From the NCBI RefSeq assembly GCF_019219065.1, contig NZ_JAHUWK010000002.1, positions 186,001 through 250,000 of the forward strand: DNA of 64,000 nt, given 5' to 3'. The notes under the pieces were generated by a model, which did no database searches, was not told the origin of the DNA, and saw only the letters and a program-made list of their open reading frames with translations. Numbering within the stretch: position 1 is the stretch's first letter; each line of letters opens with the position of its first letter. This DNA comes from Duganella sp. sic0402 (GTDB lineage Bacteria > Pseudomonadota > Gammaproteobacteria > Burkholderiales > Burkholderiaceae_D). The translations under genes and the position numbers were made by a program. Below, piece by piece: positions 26,615-39,020 of the stretch.

Positions 26615-27772
26615 ATGCATGACATTGCGTCGCAGTATCCCAAATCCAGTTCCACGGTGATCAATCTTGAGCATGGCTATTTCGGCGCCATGGCGTTGCC
26701 GGTGCAGGCGGCGTTTGAGGACGCTGTACGCTATGCGAACGCGCATCTGAGTCCATTTGTGCGCGGCGATTTCACCGCGCGGCATGTCGATATTCTGCGC
26801 GGCCGGCTGGCGGCGCTGATCAACGCCGAGCAGCACGAGATACTGCTCACGCGCAGCGCCAGCGAGTCGATGCAGGTGCTGATTGGGCAGTATCACCAGC
26901 TTCAGCCGGGTGATGTGGTCTTGTGGAGCAATCTCGATTATCCGGCCATGCGCAACAGCATGGCGTGGCTGGAACAGCGGCGCGGCGTGACGCCATTGAC
27001 GCTGCAATTTGAGTTACCGATCAGCCAGGCGGCGCTGCTGGAAAAGTACCAGGACGCCATCCGCAATACGCCTGGGTTGAAGCTGATGCTGCTGTCGCAG
27101 GTCTATCCCTGCAACGGTCAGCAAGTGCCGGTGCGCGAGATCGTCGCGTTTGCACGTGAGCATGGCGTCGATGTGCTGGTCGATAGCGCACATGCGCTGG
27201 GCCAGTTGCCGGTAGATGTACAGGAGATGAATCTGGACTTTGCTGGCTTCAACCTGCACAAGTGGATGGGTGCGCCGCCGGGACTGGGCTTTGTGTTTAT
27301 CCGCGCTTCGCAACTCCACAAAATTGAGCCGCACATGGGCGACAAGGATTATCCGATTACTGACATCCGCTGCCGCCTTCACGTCGGCATGCCTGCGTTG
27401 GGCGCCATCCTTGCCACGCCGGCCGCGCTCGACTTTCACGCCAGCCTGGGCGGCACCACCGCCAAAACCGCACGCATTGCCGAACTGCGCGATTACTGGG
27501 TCAGCCGTGTCGCCCGCCTGCCCGGCCTGCGGCTACTGTCGCCCCGCGAAGCGGAACACGGCACGGCGCTGGTGGCCTTCGCCATTGACGGCATGCATGC
27601 GCGCGAACTACAGCAGGCACTGCTGAACCGCTTCAACATCTTCACCGTCGAGCGCAATATCGGCTACACCGACATTGTTCGTGCCACTGTCGCACTCACC
27701 ACGACGACTGAGGAACTGGATCAACTGGTAGCGGCGCTCACCGTATTGACGCAGGGATCTCATGTTCTCTGA
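26615..27772 (+). CDS. Class V aminotransferase (PLP-dependent)
   Basis: A 385-residue fold-type I enzyme. The PLP region includes LLTRSASESMQVLI, the Asp/His pair in VDVLVDSAHALGQLP and the Schiff-base Lys in FNLHKWMGAPPGLGF. The family includes cysteine desulfurases, isopenicillin N epimerase-like proteins and other enzymes. There is no desulfurase-type active-site Cys loop, and the isopenicillin-N-epimerase-like group is the nearest match. The substrate is unknown. Its last 11 bases overlap the start of a disrupted AAA-ATPase gene in another frame, so the two were probably once an operon. Confidence 0.88.
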   Translation: MHDIASQYPKSSSTVINLEHGYFGAMALPVQAAFEDAVRYANAHLSPFVRGDFTARHVDILRGRLAALINAEQHEILLTRSASESMQVLIGQYHQLQPGDVVLWSNLDYPAMRNSMAWLEQRRGVTPLTLQFELPISQAALLEKYQDAIRNTPGLKLMLLSQVYPCNGQQVPVREIVAFAREHGVDVLVDSAHALGQLPVDVQEMNLDFAGFNLHKWMGAPPGLGFVFIRASQLHKIEPHMGDKDYPITDIRCRLHVGMPALGAILATPAALDFHASLGGTTAKTARIAELRDYWVSRVARLPGLRLLSPREAEHGTALVAFAIDGMHARELQQALLNRFNIFTVERNIGYTDIVRATVALTTTTEELDQLVAALTVLTQGSHVL

Positions 27773-27879
27773 ACAGTTTGTCTCGCAAGTACGATTGAAG
27801 ACGGATGCCATCCCCGACTTTGAGCGCTATCCGTTTTGCTTGCCCGCAGTGCGTTTTATCTGAACGTGCTGAATCTGCA
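27762..27879 (+). pseudogene. AAA-family ATPase, 5' fragment (interrupted)
   Basis: The ATG at 27762 opens MFSEQFVSQVRLKTDAIP-DFERYPFCLPAVR, the usual N-terminus of small AAA ATPases of the SMC/RecF-like type (family pattern: FDRYPFSLPAVR-L-L-LHPKVTFLVGENGSGKST). A one-base loss in the T run near 27855 shifts the frame: the original frame stops at 27861-27863, while the next frame continues FYLNVLNLH. The gene is cut at 27879 by the left end of the inserted element and resumes at 35513. Its start overlaps the aminotransferase stop, as in an operon. Confidence 0.8.
27873..27879. repeat. Left target-site duplication (ATCTGCA)
   Basis: ATCTGCA is found immediately outside both ends of the inserted element (also at 35513-35519). 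The match extends to AATCTGCA if the shared terminal A at 35512 is counted. A 7-8 bp duplication is within the IS21-family range. Confidence 0.7.
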
Positions 27880-27982
27880 TGAGTATGAGCATCCAACCAG
27901 CCACCGTTTAGCATGCCATAGCAACCACCGATTAGCCTCCGCCCCCCCCAGCGATTCGCATGCGAATCCACCACTTGATGGC
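27880..27982. repeat. Left terminal inverted repeat with tandem subrepeats
   Basis: About 103 bp homologous, in reverse orientation, to 35417-35512. The best stretch is GCCACC-G-TTTAGCATGCCA against GCCACC-A-TTTAGCATGCCA (one mismatch in 20). Within it a unit of about 23-24 bp (ACC-CC..TTAGC-TC/GC) recurs three to four times, as in the multiple transposase sites at IS21-family ends. Confidence 0.7.
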
Positions 27983-28320
27983 CCGGTGAATAGCGTGTGC
28001 TGTACTACCACTGTGGGACGCGCGGTGACCGGCGGCTTACGCCCCAAAGCAGAAGTTCAGCTTGGCGGCGGAAGTCTCCCAAAACGCCCCCCCACTACAC
28101 CATATTCATTTTAGAAATCTTGATTGAAAATACGTAGGTTAGCGATTCTCGCAAGAGCTTGTATGCCAGGATGAGGAATTCTATGCAATACCCAGAGATC
28201 GGGAGAAGGCAGCGTAGGCAACGGGAGCGATTCGCAAAACTTATATGCGGTTTACTTGCGCACAGCACACAGATATAGTCTAGGCAATAAATTAGTGCAA
28301 CCTGATTGGAGCGTTTAGGC
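27983..28320 (+). other. Intergenic leader inside the element
   Basis: This 338-bp stretch separates the left repeat from the HD-GYP gene. It shows no convincing coding frame. It becomes AT-richer after about 28090 than the surrounding genes, which suits a promoter region. A GGAG stands about ten bases before the start at 28321. No terminator or known operator was recognised. Confidence 0.5.
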
Positions 28321-29474
28321 ATGAACCCATCTTCTACCCGTCCCATCAGGCCTGTAATCCTTGTCGTGGACGACACGCCAGATAATCTTCTGTTGATGGC
28401 CAACTTGCTCAAGGATAGCTATACGGTCAAAGCAGCAAATAACGGCGAGAAGGCGCTGCGCATCGCGCGGGATGCACCGCCTCCTGACCTCATCCTGCTT
28501 GACATCATGATGCCTGTGATGACCGGCCACGAAGTGGCGCAGGTACTGCAGAGCGACCCGGCCACACGCGACATCCCCATCATCTTCTTGACCGCTATGG
28601 CCTCCAGCGCGGACGAGACGCACGGTCTGGAGTTGGGGGCGGCCGACTACATCACCAAGCCGATCAGCCCGCCAGTGGTGCTGGCGCGCGTACGCACCCA
28701 GCTCAAGGTCAAAGATGCGGCCGACTTCCTGCGCGACAAGAACGACTACCTCGAACAAGAGGTGCAGCGCCGCACGCGCGAACTGAGCGCGATCCAGGAT
28801 GTCACGATCCACGCCATGGCCTCGCTGGCCGAGACGCGCGACAACGAGACCGGCAACCACATCCGCCGCACCCAGCACTACGTCAAGGTGCTGGCCGAAC
28901 ACCTGCGCGAGCATCCGCGCTTCCGCGCTTTCCTCGACCCCGACACCATCAAGCTGTTGTTCAAGTCGGCGCCATTGCACGACATTGGCAAGATCGGCAT
29001 CCCCGACCGCATCTTGCTCAAGCCTGGCCGCTTCGAGCCTGAGGAATTCGAAATCATGAAAACCCACACCACGCTCGGGCGCGACGCCATCGCCCACGCC
29101 GAGCAACAACTGGGCATGGACGTCGACTTCCTTCGCTTGGCCAAGGAGATCGCTTACTCACACCAGGAAAAATGGGACGGCAGCGGCTATCCTGAAGGCC
29201 TGGCCGGCGACGCCATCCCAATCTCGGCTCGCCTGATGGCAGTGGCCGACGTCTACGATGCCCTGATCAGCCGCCGCGTCTACAAGGAAGGCATGCCGCA
29301 TGAAAAGGCGGTGCAGATCATCGCGGAAGGACGCGGCTCGCACTTCGATCCTGACGTCTGCGACGCCTTCCTGGCCAACTTGCCCGCCTTCCAGCAGGTC
29401 GCCGCACGCTACGCCGACAGCGATCACGACATGGCTAAGCAGGCCGCCGCCATCGCGCATACCCTGCCTGTACA

Positions 29475-29478
<4 letters not shown>
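28321..29478 (+). CDS. REC-HD-GYP response regulator (c-di-GMP phosphodiesterase, RpfG-like)
   Basis: A 385-residue cytoplasmic protein. The receiver domain (about 12-130) has the acid pair D17/D18, the phospho-acceptor D61 in [11 protein letters not shown] and K113 in ITKPIS. A coiled-coil linker (about 135-160) leads to the HD-GYP domain (about 165-365), with HD at 220-221 in [11 protein letters not shown], the GYP motif in DGSGYPEGL and the final [15 protein letters not shown]. It should hydrolyse c-di-GMP when phosphorylated. Its stop overlaps the GTG start of the hybrid kinase gene (GTGA), so kinase and effector are coupled. It lies inside the inserted element. Confidence 0.92.
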
Positions 29479-33497
<4,019 letters not shown>

Positions 33498-33523
33498 CAA
33501 GCAAGGCCGCCGCGCGACTCGCC

Positions 33524-35116
33524 TCAGGCGGGGGCCGGCGCCGACGGCAGGCTGACGATCAGGGTGGTGGTCTGGAGTTCGTCATCGACGGCGAAGGCCA
33601 CCTCGCCATATTGTGCGCGCGCCAGCAGACGTGCCGAATACGTGCCCAGGCCGGTGCCGCCGGACTTACCGTCGGTGACGAACTTGTCGAAGAAGCGTTC
33701 GCGTATCGGTTCCGGGATAGCACCCTTGTTGACGATCTCGATGCGCAGCGGGCTTCCGGCGTACAGAGTGGCGATGACGCGGGTGCGCTCGGGCGCTGCC
33801 TCGCAGGCGTTCTTGATCAGATTATTCAGCAGCGAATAGGTCAGCATGGCATCGCCCAGCGCTAGCGGAGCGTCGGTGCCTACATCGAAATCAGTGTCGA
33901 CCGCCAGGACCAGCTGCTTGCCCGCGTAAGTGGCGCGTGCCGTCTCAACCACCCGCCGCAGCATGTCGCTGATGGGCAGCGGCGCTGCATGGAGCACGTA
34001 TTTTCCGGTCTCGATCTTGTACAGCTCGGTCGACAGGTTGACCATGTCGGTCACCTGCAGCATGGCCTGCTCGGCCAGCCGCAAATTCTCAAGCTGTCGG
34101 CGGTCCAGGTCGCCGGCGTCCATCAGCGACTGCACGATGCCGATGGCACCGGCCAGCGGGCCCTTGAGGTCGTGCCGAGTCATGGCCTCGACGTCATCGC
34201 GCAGGCGGGCGATGGCGAGCATATTGTCGTAATCGGCTTGCAGGTGGCGGCGCAGCTCGACATAGCGCATGAAGTTGTCAACCCGCAGTGTGAGCTGGAC
34301 CGGGTCGATTGGCTTGGTAATGAAGTCCACCGCCCCCAACTCCATGCCTTGCAGGCGCGCGGCGTCGTCGGTAAGTGCGGTGACGAAGATTATGGGTACA
34401 TTTTCCGCGCCGGGATGCTCGCGCATGCGTCGCGCCACTTCAAAACCGTCCATGCCGGGCATCATGACGTCCAACAGCACTAGGTCGGGCGGCGTGTCGC
34501 CACAGCATAAGGCCAGCGCTTTCTCGCCGTTGTGCGCTGCCTTGATGCGGTAGCGGCCCTTGAACACATTGGCCAGCACGTACAAGTTGTCGGCAGTGTC
34601 GTCGACCAAGAGCAAGGTCGGCGGCAAAGGTTGCAGTGGTGGCAAATGAACCACAGCTGGTGGCATGACAACCACCTCGTCTACGGTTACGGCAACGAGC
34701 GGCGCATCGATGTTCGTGTCCGGCACTGGTGGTGCAACCTGGTGCGCCATCGCGCGCTTGATGCTGGTGGCCAGCCGTCCCGCCGTGTAGGGTTTGACCA
34801 GCAGGTCGCTGACACCGCTGCTGATAGCCGTTTCGATGCGGCTGCGCTCGGCCTCGGCGGTGATCATGATGAACGGCATGTGCATATGGCGCGGACTGGA
34901 GCGAATCATCTGCAGTAGGGCGATGCCGGTCAAGGCCGGCATATTCCAGTCGGAGATCACCAAGTCATAACGCTTGCGCTCAATCATGCGCCAAGCTTCG
35001 GCTCCATCGGATGCGAGCTCCACCGGCCCATAGCCAAGCGAGGCCAGTTGGCCAGCCGTGACCTTGCGCATTGTTTCGACATCATCGACCACCAGTATCC
35101 TCAGCACTTGCGCCAT
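33524..35116 (-). CDS. REC-REC-HisKA-HATPase cytoplasmic hybrid kinase
   Basis: A 530-residue soluble protein with two N-terminal receivers: REC1 about 5-125 with D56 in VISDWNMPALTG, and REC2 about 167-285 with D216 in LLDVMMPGMDG and Lys in DFITKPID. A Pro/Val-rich linker (128-165) separates them. A dimerisation helix carries H315 in TRHDLKGPLAG. The HATPase_c domain (about 395-525) has NNLIKNACEAAP, VNKGAIPEPIRERFF and GGTGLGTYSARLL. The RHDLKGP form of the H box is typical of non-membrane kinases that integrate phosphorelay input. It is convergent with the big hybrid kinase (26 bases apart) and is the third gene of the mobile cassette. Confidence 0.92.
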   Translation of the reverse strand: MAQVLRILVVDDVETMRKVTAGQLASLGYGPVELASDGAEAWRMIERKRYDLVISDWNMPALTGIALLQMIRSSPRHMHMPFIMITAEAERSRIETAISSGVSDLLVKPYTAGRLATSIKRAMAHQVAPPVPDTNIDAPLVAVTVDEVVVMPPAVVHLPPLQPLPPTLLLVDDTADNLYVLANVFKGRYRIKAAHNGEKALALCCGDTPPDLVLLDVMMPGMDGFEVARRMREHPGAENVPIIFVTALTDDAARLQGMELGAVDFITKPIDPVQLTLRVDNFMRYVELRRHLQADYDNMLAIARLRDDVEAMTRHDLKGPLAGAIGIVQSLMDAGDLDRRQLENLRLAEQAMLQVTDMVNLSTELYKIETGKYVLHAAPLPISDMLRRVVETARATYAGKQLVLAVDTDFDVGTDAPLALGDAMLTYSLLNNLIKNACEAAPERTRVIATLYAGSPLRIEIVNKGAIPEPIRERFFDKFVTDGKSGGTGLGTYSARLLARAQYGEVAFAVDDELQTTTLIVSLPSAPAPA

Positions 35117-35416
35117 GTCTCCCCCATGTGCGTCCTGCTACGTGGGGTAGCAGACCGTTTCACTTATTATGCGGCATTTTTTTGTCGATTTGAAACGAAG
35201 CATTTCAAGCCGTGAAGGTCGGCTTCTGGCCGAACTCGGCCGGTGACCATAGAGGATAGCATCTTGCTCATCTGAAAAATACGCGAAATCTCACAAGTCC
35301 GAGTGGCGGTGTTCAATGCTATGGTGTGGCGGTGGCGAGTGGGAACAGGGGACGGCAACTTATGTGTGTCGCTCGCGGTAGTGATGAGAATACCGCCATA
35401 GGCAAACTGAGGCGCC
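35117..35416. other. Intergenic region inside the element, right side
   Basis: This 300-bp stretch lies between the start of the REC-REC-kinase gene and the right terminal repeat. It should hold that gene's promoter, but no clear -35/-10 pair was found. An 83-codon open frame on the minus strand (35167-35418) has no family resemblance, overlaps the terminal repeat and is not called. Confidence 0.45.
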
Positions 35417-35512
35417 AAGCCAAGTGGCGGTTCACGATGCTAACCGCTGGTGGTTTCGCGACGCTAATCAATGCGGTTTTGGCATGCTAAATGGTGGCGG
35501 TTTGACTACTCA
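35417..35512. repeat. Right terminal inverted repeat with tandem subrepeats
   Basis: About 96 bp, reverse-complementary to 27880-27982. Read inwards from 35512, TTAGC recurs at offsets of about 22, 45 and 69 bases, each preceded by an AACC-CC block. This gives a 23-24 bp periodic array. The outermost bases are TACTCA, matching TGAGTA at the left end. Confidence 0.7.
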
Positions 35513-35519
35513 ATCTGCA
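35513..35519. repeat. Right target-site duplication (ATCTGCA)
   Basis: Second copy of the 7-bp direct repeat flanking the element. It lies inside the resumed ATPase reading frame: CTGCAC codes Leu-His, continuing the frame that ended at 27879. Confidence 0.7.
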
Positions 35520-35655
35520 CTCGAAAGTCACTTTTCTGGTGTTTTCTGCGCGCGAAAGCTTCTTCAACCTGGCTACCGAAATTGAAGAACGTTACCGTCG
35601 CCCAAGTGGGCCGATCATTAATTCATATGGCGGAAATTCGCTGCATGATGGCATC
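35513..35655 (+). pseudogene. AAA-family ATPase, downstream fragment
   Basis: The frame reads LHSKVTFLV followed at once by FSARESFFNLATEIEERY, then GPIINSYGGNSLHDG. In intact relatives KVTFLV is followed by the P loop GENGSGKST, and about 70-80 residues later comes the FF-RAESFFN-ATEIE and SYGG-SLHEQSHGE block. The Walker A region is therefore deleted here (between about 35538 and 35542). After SLHDG family similarity ends, so the Walker B part is gone too. Together with the 5' fragment this is one decayed gene split by the element. Family alignment is from memory. Confidence 0.75.
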
Positions 35656-35823
35656 CCAGATGCGGCCGTCTACATGTGCTCGGCGTCCTGCTCGAACGCC
35701 CCGCGCCTAATTGATCTGGCTTCATGCCCGCCCAGCAGAACGGTCCAGGATAACAGAATGATGTCCTGGGCTGATTGTCTTGTTCAGTTTGCTTGAAGGA
35801 TATCTTCCAGCGGCTAGACTGAG
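35656..35823 (+). other. Gap between ATPase remnant and brnT-like gene
   Basis: This 168-bp stretch carries a hairpin CCAGGA (35745-35750)/TCCTGG (35764-35769). It also holds a small palindrome GAAG-GATAT-CTTC (35795-35807) just upstream of the toxin-like gene, which could be an autoregulatory site. Neither is certain. Confidence 0.35.
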
Positions 35824-36099
35824 ATGACAATCTATTTTTGGGACGAGGCTAAGCGCAAAAGCAATCTTCGTAGTCACGGGCTGGATTTCGCGGACTGTCG
35901 AGCAATCATCGAAGATAGTCGCTCGGTCACGATTGAGGACAAACGCTATCTCTATAACGAGCGTCGCTTTCTGACGCTAGGCTCCTTGCGAGGGCAAGAG
36001 CTTGCCGTCATTTACACGGAGCGAAACGATGGAATACGAATCATCTCTTTCAGAAAAACCACACGAAAAGAACGCCGAACCCTATTTGGGCGAAGTTAG
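35824..36099 (+). CDS. brnT: BrnT-family toxin (RNase-like)
   Basis: A 91-residue protein matching BrnT: FWDEAKRKSNLRSHGLDFADC at the start, the central ERRFLTLGSLRGQELAVIYTER and the catalytic-fold tail [17 protein letters not shown]. BrnT toxins are small RelE-fold ribonucleases normally neutralised by the ribbon-helix-helix antitoxin BrnA, encoded just downstream. Here the downstream gene starts inside this one (at 36029, 71-bp overlap, other frame). It encodes not BrnA but a DUF433-containing protein. The ribosome-binding site is weak. The start at 35824 gives the family N-terminus. Confidence 0.88.
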   Translation: MTIYFWDEAKRKSNLRSHGLDFADCRAIIEDSRSVTIEDKRYLYNERRFLTLGSLRGQELAVIYTERNDGIRIISFRKTTRKERRTLFGRS

Positions 36100-36529
36100 T
36101 GAATGGTCAGATGTCATACCAGGGCCAGATGATGAAATCGCATTTGACGACGATTGCCCCCCACTGGAATCGGGATTTTATTTTAACCCGGTTGTCCGCT
36201 TTAAAGGGCGCGTAATTGAACCTAGAAAATCACCGCTCGACCCTGTTGATCCGGAACTACTGGCGCATGCGCTGTCGCTAACGCCGGAGGTGCAGATGGA
36301 CCCGGCTATTCTGGGTGGCACGCCGGTGTTTGCCAACACGCTAGTGCCGATCAAGCGTATGTTTGATTATCTGTTGGCCGGCAAGAGCGTGAACGACTTC
36401 TTGCAGGATTACCCAGCGGTGCCGCGCGGCATTGCCATCAGCGCCAGCGAGAATGAGGCGATCCTGTTTTACGAGGAAATCAGCAAGGCGATGGATTCGG
36501 CGGCGATGCCTTCTTCGCGGCCCAGGTAG
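36029..36529 (+). CDS. DUF433-domain protein, putative antitoxin partner of BrnT
   Basis: About 166 residues. Residues 1-85 are an acidic extension ([20 protein letters not shown]) that I do not recognise. Residues about 88-150 are a DUF433 domain: [31 protein letters not shown] and [12 protein letters not shown]433 proteins are usually antitoxins of PIN-like (DUF5615) toxins, not of BrnT. GGAG lies seven bases before ATG 36029. The gene overlaps brnT by 71 bp and runs 61 bp into the 3' end of the convergent ispF, where its stop lies. The last 20 or so residues are therefore antisense-ispF sequence and may replace a lost native end. Confidence 0.75.
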   Translation: MEYESSLSEKPHEKNAEPYLGEVSEWSDVIPGPDDEIAFDDDCPPLESGFYFNPVVRFKGRVIEPRKSPLDPVDPELLAHALSLTPEVQMDPAILGGTPVFANTLVPIKRMFDYLLAGKSVNDFLQDYPAVPRGIAISASENEAILFYEEISKAMDSAAMPSSRPR

Positions 36530-36957
36530 CCCAGCTTTTCGTTGGTCTTGGCTTTGACGTTGACTTGGCTGATATCCACGCCCAGATCGTCGGCGATGTT
36601 GGCGCGCATCGATGGAATATGCGGCGCCATCTTCGGACGTTGGGCGATGATGGTGCAATCGATGTTGCCGATGCTATAGCCGGTGGCCACCACCCGCTTG
36701 GCCGCTTCCTTCAGCAGCTTGCGCGAATCAGCGCCCTTGAATTCCGGATCGGTATCCGGAAAATGCTTGCCGATGTCGCCCAGCGCAGCCGCGCCCAGGA
36801 TCGAGTCGGTAATGGCGTGCAGCAGCACGTCGGCATCCGAATGGCCCAGCAAACCGACGTGGTGCGGGATGTCGACACCGCCGATAATCAGCTTGCGGCC
36901 TTCCACCAGCGCGTGGCAATCATAGCCTTGGCCGATACGGAACGGGAGTTTGCTCAT
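36469..36957 (-). CDS. ispF: 2-C-methyl-D-erythritol 2,4-cyclodiphosphate synthase
   Basis: A 162-residue enzyme of the non-mevalonate isoprenoid pathway; cyclises CDP-ME-2-phosphate. The zinc ligands are in [10 protein letters not shown] and [12 protein letters not shown], followed by [18 protein letters not shown] and the C-terminal [22 protein letters not shown] placed the start at 36957 (MSKLPFRIG), two bases after the ispD stop, so the pair is co-transcribed. Its 3' end is overlapped by the DUF433 gene on the opposite strand. Confidence 0.95.
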   Translation of the reverse strand: MSKLPFRIGQGYDCHALVEGRKLIIGGVDIPHHVGLLGHSDADVLLHAITDSILGAAALGDIGKHFPDTDPEFKGADSRKLLKEAAKRVVATGYSIGNIDCTIIAQRPKMAPHIPSMRANIADDLGVDISQVNVKAKTNEKLGYLGREEGIAAESIALLISS

Positions 36958-36959
36958 AT

Positions 36960-37730
36960 TCAGTCTTCCTTGTGAGCCAGGTACATCTCGGCGATGCGGA
37001 TGTCTGCTGGCAGCGTTACTTTGAGATTGCGGGGATGGCCTTCGATCAGGCGTGGCGCGTAGCCGAGTATTTCGACGGCGCTGGCGTCGTCGGTGATGGC
37101 GTTGGCATCGGGCGCGCTGCCCAGTGCGCGCAGCAGCAGCGCATAGCTGAACATCTGCGGCGTTTGCGCGGACCACAGACCATTGCGCGGCACGGTAGCA
37201 GCGCTAACGCTGGCGCCTTCCGCGCCGGGCGCGCTGCGCTTCATGGTATCGACCACCGGCAGCGCCAGCAGACCGCCGGCCGGGTCGTCGCCGACGCCTG
37301 CTATCAGCCGCGCGATCAATGCCGGCGTCAGGCCGGGGCGAGCGGCGTCGTGGACCATGACCAGATCATCCGAGGCGAGTACGCCACCCAGCGCACGCAG
37401 GCCGTTCAGCACCGAGTCCATGCGGGTGGCGCCGCCGGCGCGCAGCACGGTCACGCCGTCCAGGCCGGGCGGCAGCACGGAGTCAATCACCCCATCATCG
37501 GGGCTGACGACCACGTAGGTGTGTGCTACCAGCGGCGAAGCGCGGAAGGCGTCCACCGCGTGGCGCAGCATCGGCTGGCCGCCGACCGTCAGGTATTGTT
37601 TGGGGCCGTTCGCCGCCATGCGCGCGCCGACGCCGGCGGCCGGCAGCAGCGCGAAATAACGCGGGCGGGCCGGCGCGGATTGCGTCGCCGCTGCGGACGG
37701 CTGCGGGATTGCTTGATGCTGTTCAGTCAT
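36960..37730 (-). CDS. ispD: 2-C-methyl-D-erythritol 4-phosphate cytidylyltransferase
   Basis: About 256 residues; transfers CMP from CTP to MEP. The nucleotide-binding loop is [19 protein letters not shown], followed by [11 protein letters not shown] and the C-terminal [27 protein letters not shown]. The N-terminus is extended by about 25 Ala/Pro/Gln-rich residues compared with E. coli IspD, so an internal start is possible. It lies eight bases downstream of the metalloprotease-like gene and two bases upstream of ispF. Confidence 0.95.
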   Translation of the reverse strand: MTEQHQAIPQPSAAATQSAPARPRYFALLPAAGVGARMAANGPKQYLTVGGQPMLRHAVDAFRASPLVAHTYVVVSPDDGVIDSVLPPGLDGVTVLRAGGATRMDSVLNGLRALGGVLASDDLVMVHDAARPGLTPALIARLIAGVGDDPAGGLLALPVVDTMKRSAPGAEGASVSAATVPRNGLWSAQTPQMFSYALLLRALGSAPDANAITDDASAVEILGYAPRLIEGHPRNLKVTLPADIRIAEMYLAHKED

Positions 37731-37738
37731 AACTCTCT

Positions 37739-38437
37739 TCACTTGCTGCGACGCGCCAGGATCTGCGCGATCTCGCCATTACATGCCTTGCCAAGCCGGG
37801 CGTATTCCGCCGGCGTGTCGATCTTTTCCTGCTCCACCTTGCCCTTGTCGAATTCGTCGCGGATGAAGTTGAACCAGGTGCTGCCCACTTCATGCTGCAG
37901 CGCCGACATCGCGGTGCCGGACGGCGCGTACATCGGCTGCCCGGCGAAGCGCTTGTTTAACGCGTCGCCCACCACTTTCTGCACGCGCGCCAGGTTATCC
38001 ATATGCGCCTTCAGGTGGCGCATTTCGTGCGCCAGGATTTCCTTGTAAGCGCAGGTGCCAGGCGCGAATTCGTTGCCGACATAAATCCGCACCGACGAAT
38101 AATACAGCTGGATGTCCACCTTGGGCGCGATGCATTCATAGCCGCTTTCACGGTCCTGCAAGATCGGCCCGCCCACGGATGCCTTGTGCATGCCCTGCGT
38201 CACCGTCAGCCCCAGCGTCTGCATGCCACGATTGCTGCTGCCGGTGCGCGCCGTCAGCGCGCGGTATGGCAGCTGGTTGTTGATGGTGTAGCCGTCCTGC
38301 TGCGCTTTCAGCACCGACACCGATTTGCTGATCGTGTCCTCACAGCGTATCTGAAACGGCGTGCGCGGCGCGGCGGCCTGCGCAGCGCCAACAGCGGCGC
38401 CGGCAAGCAGGCAAGCCAACGCCAGCCAGCATTTCAT
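37739..38437 (-). CDS. Exported putative zinc metalloprotease (HExxH)
   Basis: About 232 residues. A Sec signal peptide (about 1-22, ending AQA) is followed by a domain with ILAHEMRHLKAH, an HExxH zinc motif, and two or more Cys that could pair in the periplasm. The domain resembles small secreted DUF922-like Zn proteases, but I cannot fix the family. The start at 38437 overlaps the Nudix gene stop (ATGA), so it is coupled to that gene, and ispD follows eight bases later. It could process envelope proteins; the substrate is unknown. Confidence 0.75.
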   Translation of the reverse strand: MKCWLALACLLAGAAVGAAQAAAPRTPFQIRCEDTISKSVSVLKAQQDGYTINNQLPYRALTARTGSSNRGMQTLGLTVTQGMHKASVGGPILQDRESGYECIAPKVDIQLYYSSVRIYVGNEFAPGTCAYKEILAHEMRHLKAHMDNLARVQKVVGDALNKRFAGQPMYAPSGTAMSALQHEVGSTWFNFIRDEFDKGKVEQEKIDTPAEYARLGKACNGEIAQILARRSK

Positions 38438-38985
38438 AGCTTCCAGTCGCCAGCGCGCAGCTTCTCCAGCCAGAAGATGCCAATGATGGTCTTGACGTCG
38501 CTGATCTTGCCTTCGCGTACCCATTGCAGCAGCTCGTCGATGGTGGCGGTGAAGGTTTCCAGGAATTCGCCCTCGTCCAGCTTTTGCGCGCCCGCCTTCA
38601 GGCCGCGCGCCAGGTACAGGTCGAGGTATTCGTCGGAATAAGCGATGGCGTTGTGGATTTTGGTGACGTACTGCCATTCGCCGCCGGTGTAGCCGGTTTC
38701 CTCTTCCAGCTCGCGCTTGGCGGCGATCAGCGGGTTCTCGCCCGGATCGATTTTCCCGGCCGGGAATTCGATGAACACATCATGCAGCGGATAGCGGAAC
38801 TGGCGCTCCATCAGCACCGTGCCGTCGTCCAGCAGTGGCAGAATCACCACCGCACCGGGATGCAGGATGTATTCGCGCTTGGTGTGCTTGCCGTTGGGGA
38901 GTTGTATGGTGTCGCGCTGAACTTTGAGGAAATGGCCGTCATAAGCCAGTTCGCCGTCCACACGCGTTTCTTTGAGGTTGTCCAT
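38434..38985 (-). CDS. Nudix hydrolase, ADP-ribose pyrophosphatase type
   Basis: About 183 residues. The Nudix box is complete: GKIDPGE then seven residues then RELEEETGY. Upstream lie the NudF-like features VVILPLLDDGTVLMERQFRYPL and VFIEFPAG. Homologues hydrolyse ADP-ribose or other nucleoside diphosphate-X compounds. I chose start 38985 (MDNLKETRV), since upstream in-frame codons are Arg-rich and run into the intergenic gap. It lies 35 bases after DUF2818 on the same strand, at the end of the nuo cluster. Confidence 0.92.
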   Translation of the reverse strand: MDNLKETRVDGELAYDGHFLKVQRDTIQLPNGKHTKREYILHPGAVVILPLLDDGTVLMERQFRYPLHDVFIEFPAGKIDPGENPLIAAKRELEEETGYTGGEWQYVTKIHNAIAYSDEYLDLYLARGLKAGAQKLDEGEFLETFTATIDELLQWVREGKISDVKTIIGIFWLEKLRAGDWKL

Positions 38986-39020
38986 CCCTGCTCCACTATC
39001 GTCGAATAGACGACAGTGTA

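Noticed and set aside
27942..27950. Run of eight to nine C residues as a G-quadruplex or slippage site
   Set aside because: A single homopolymer in a decaying repeat; no partner G tracts to form a quadruplex.
27836..28114. 92-codon frame starting within the ATPase remnant
   Set aside because: It is the shifted ATPase frame running into the inverted repeat, not an independent gene.
35167..35418. 83-codon minus-strand frame next to the right inverted repeat
   Set aside because: No family match, no ribosome-binding site, overlaps the terminal repeat.
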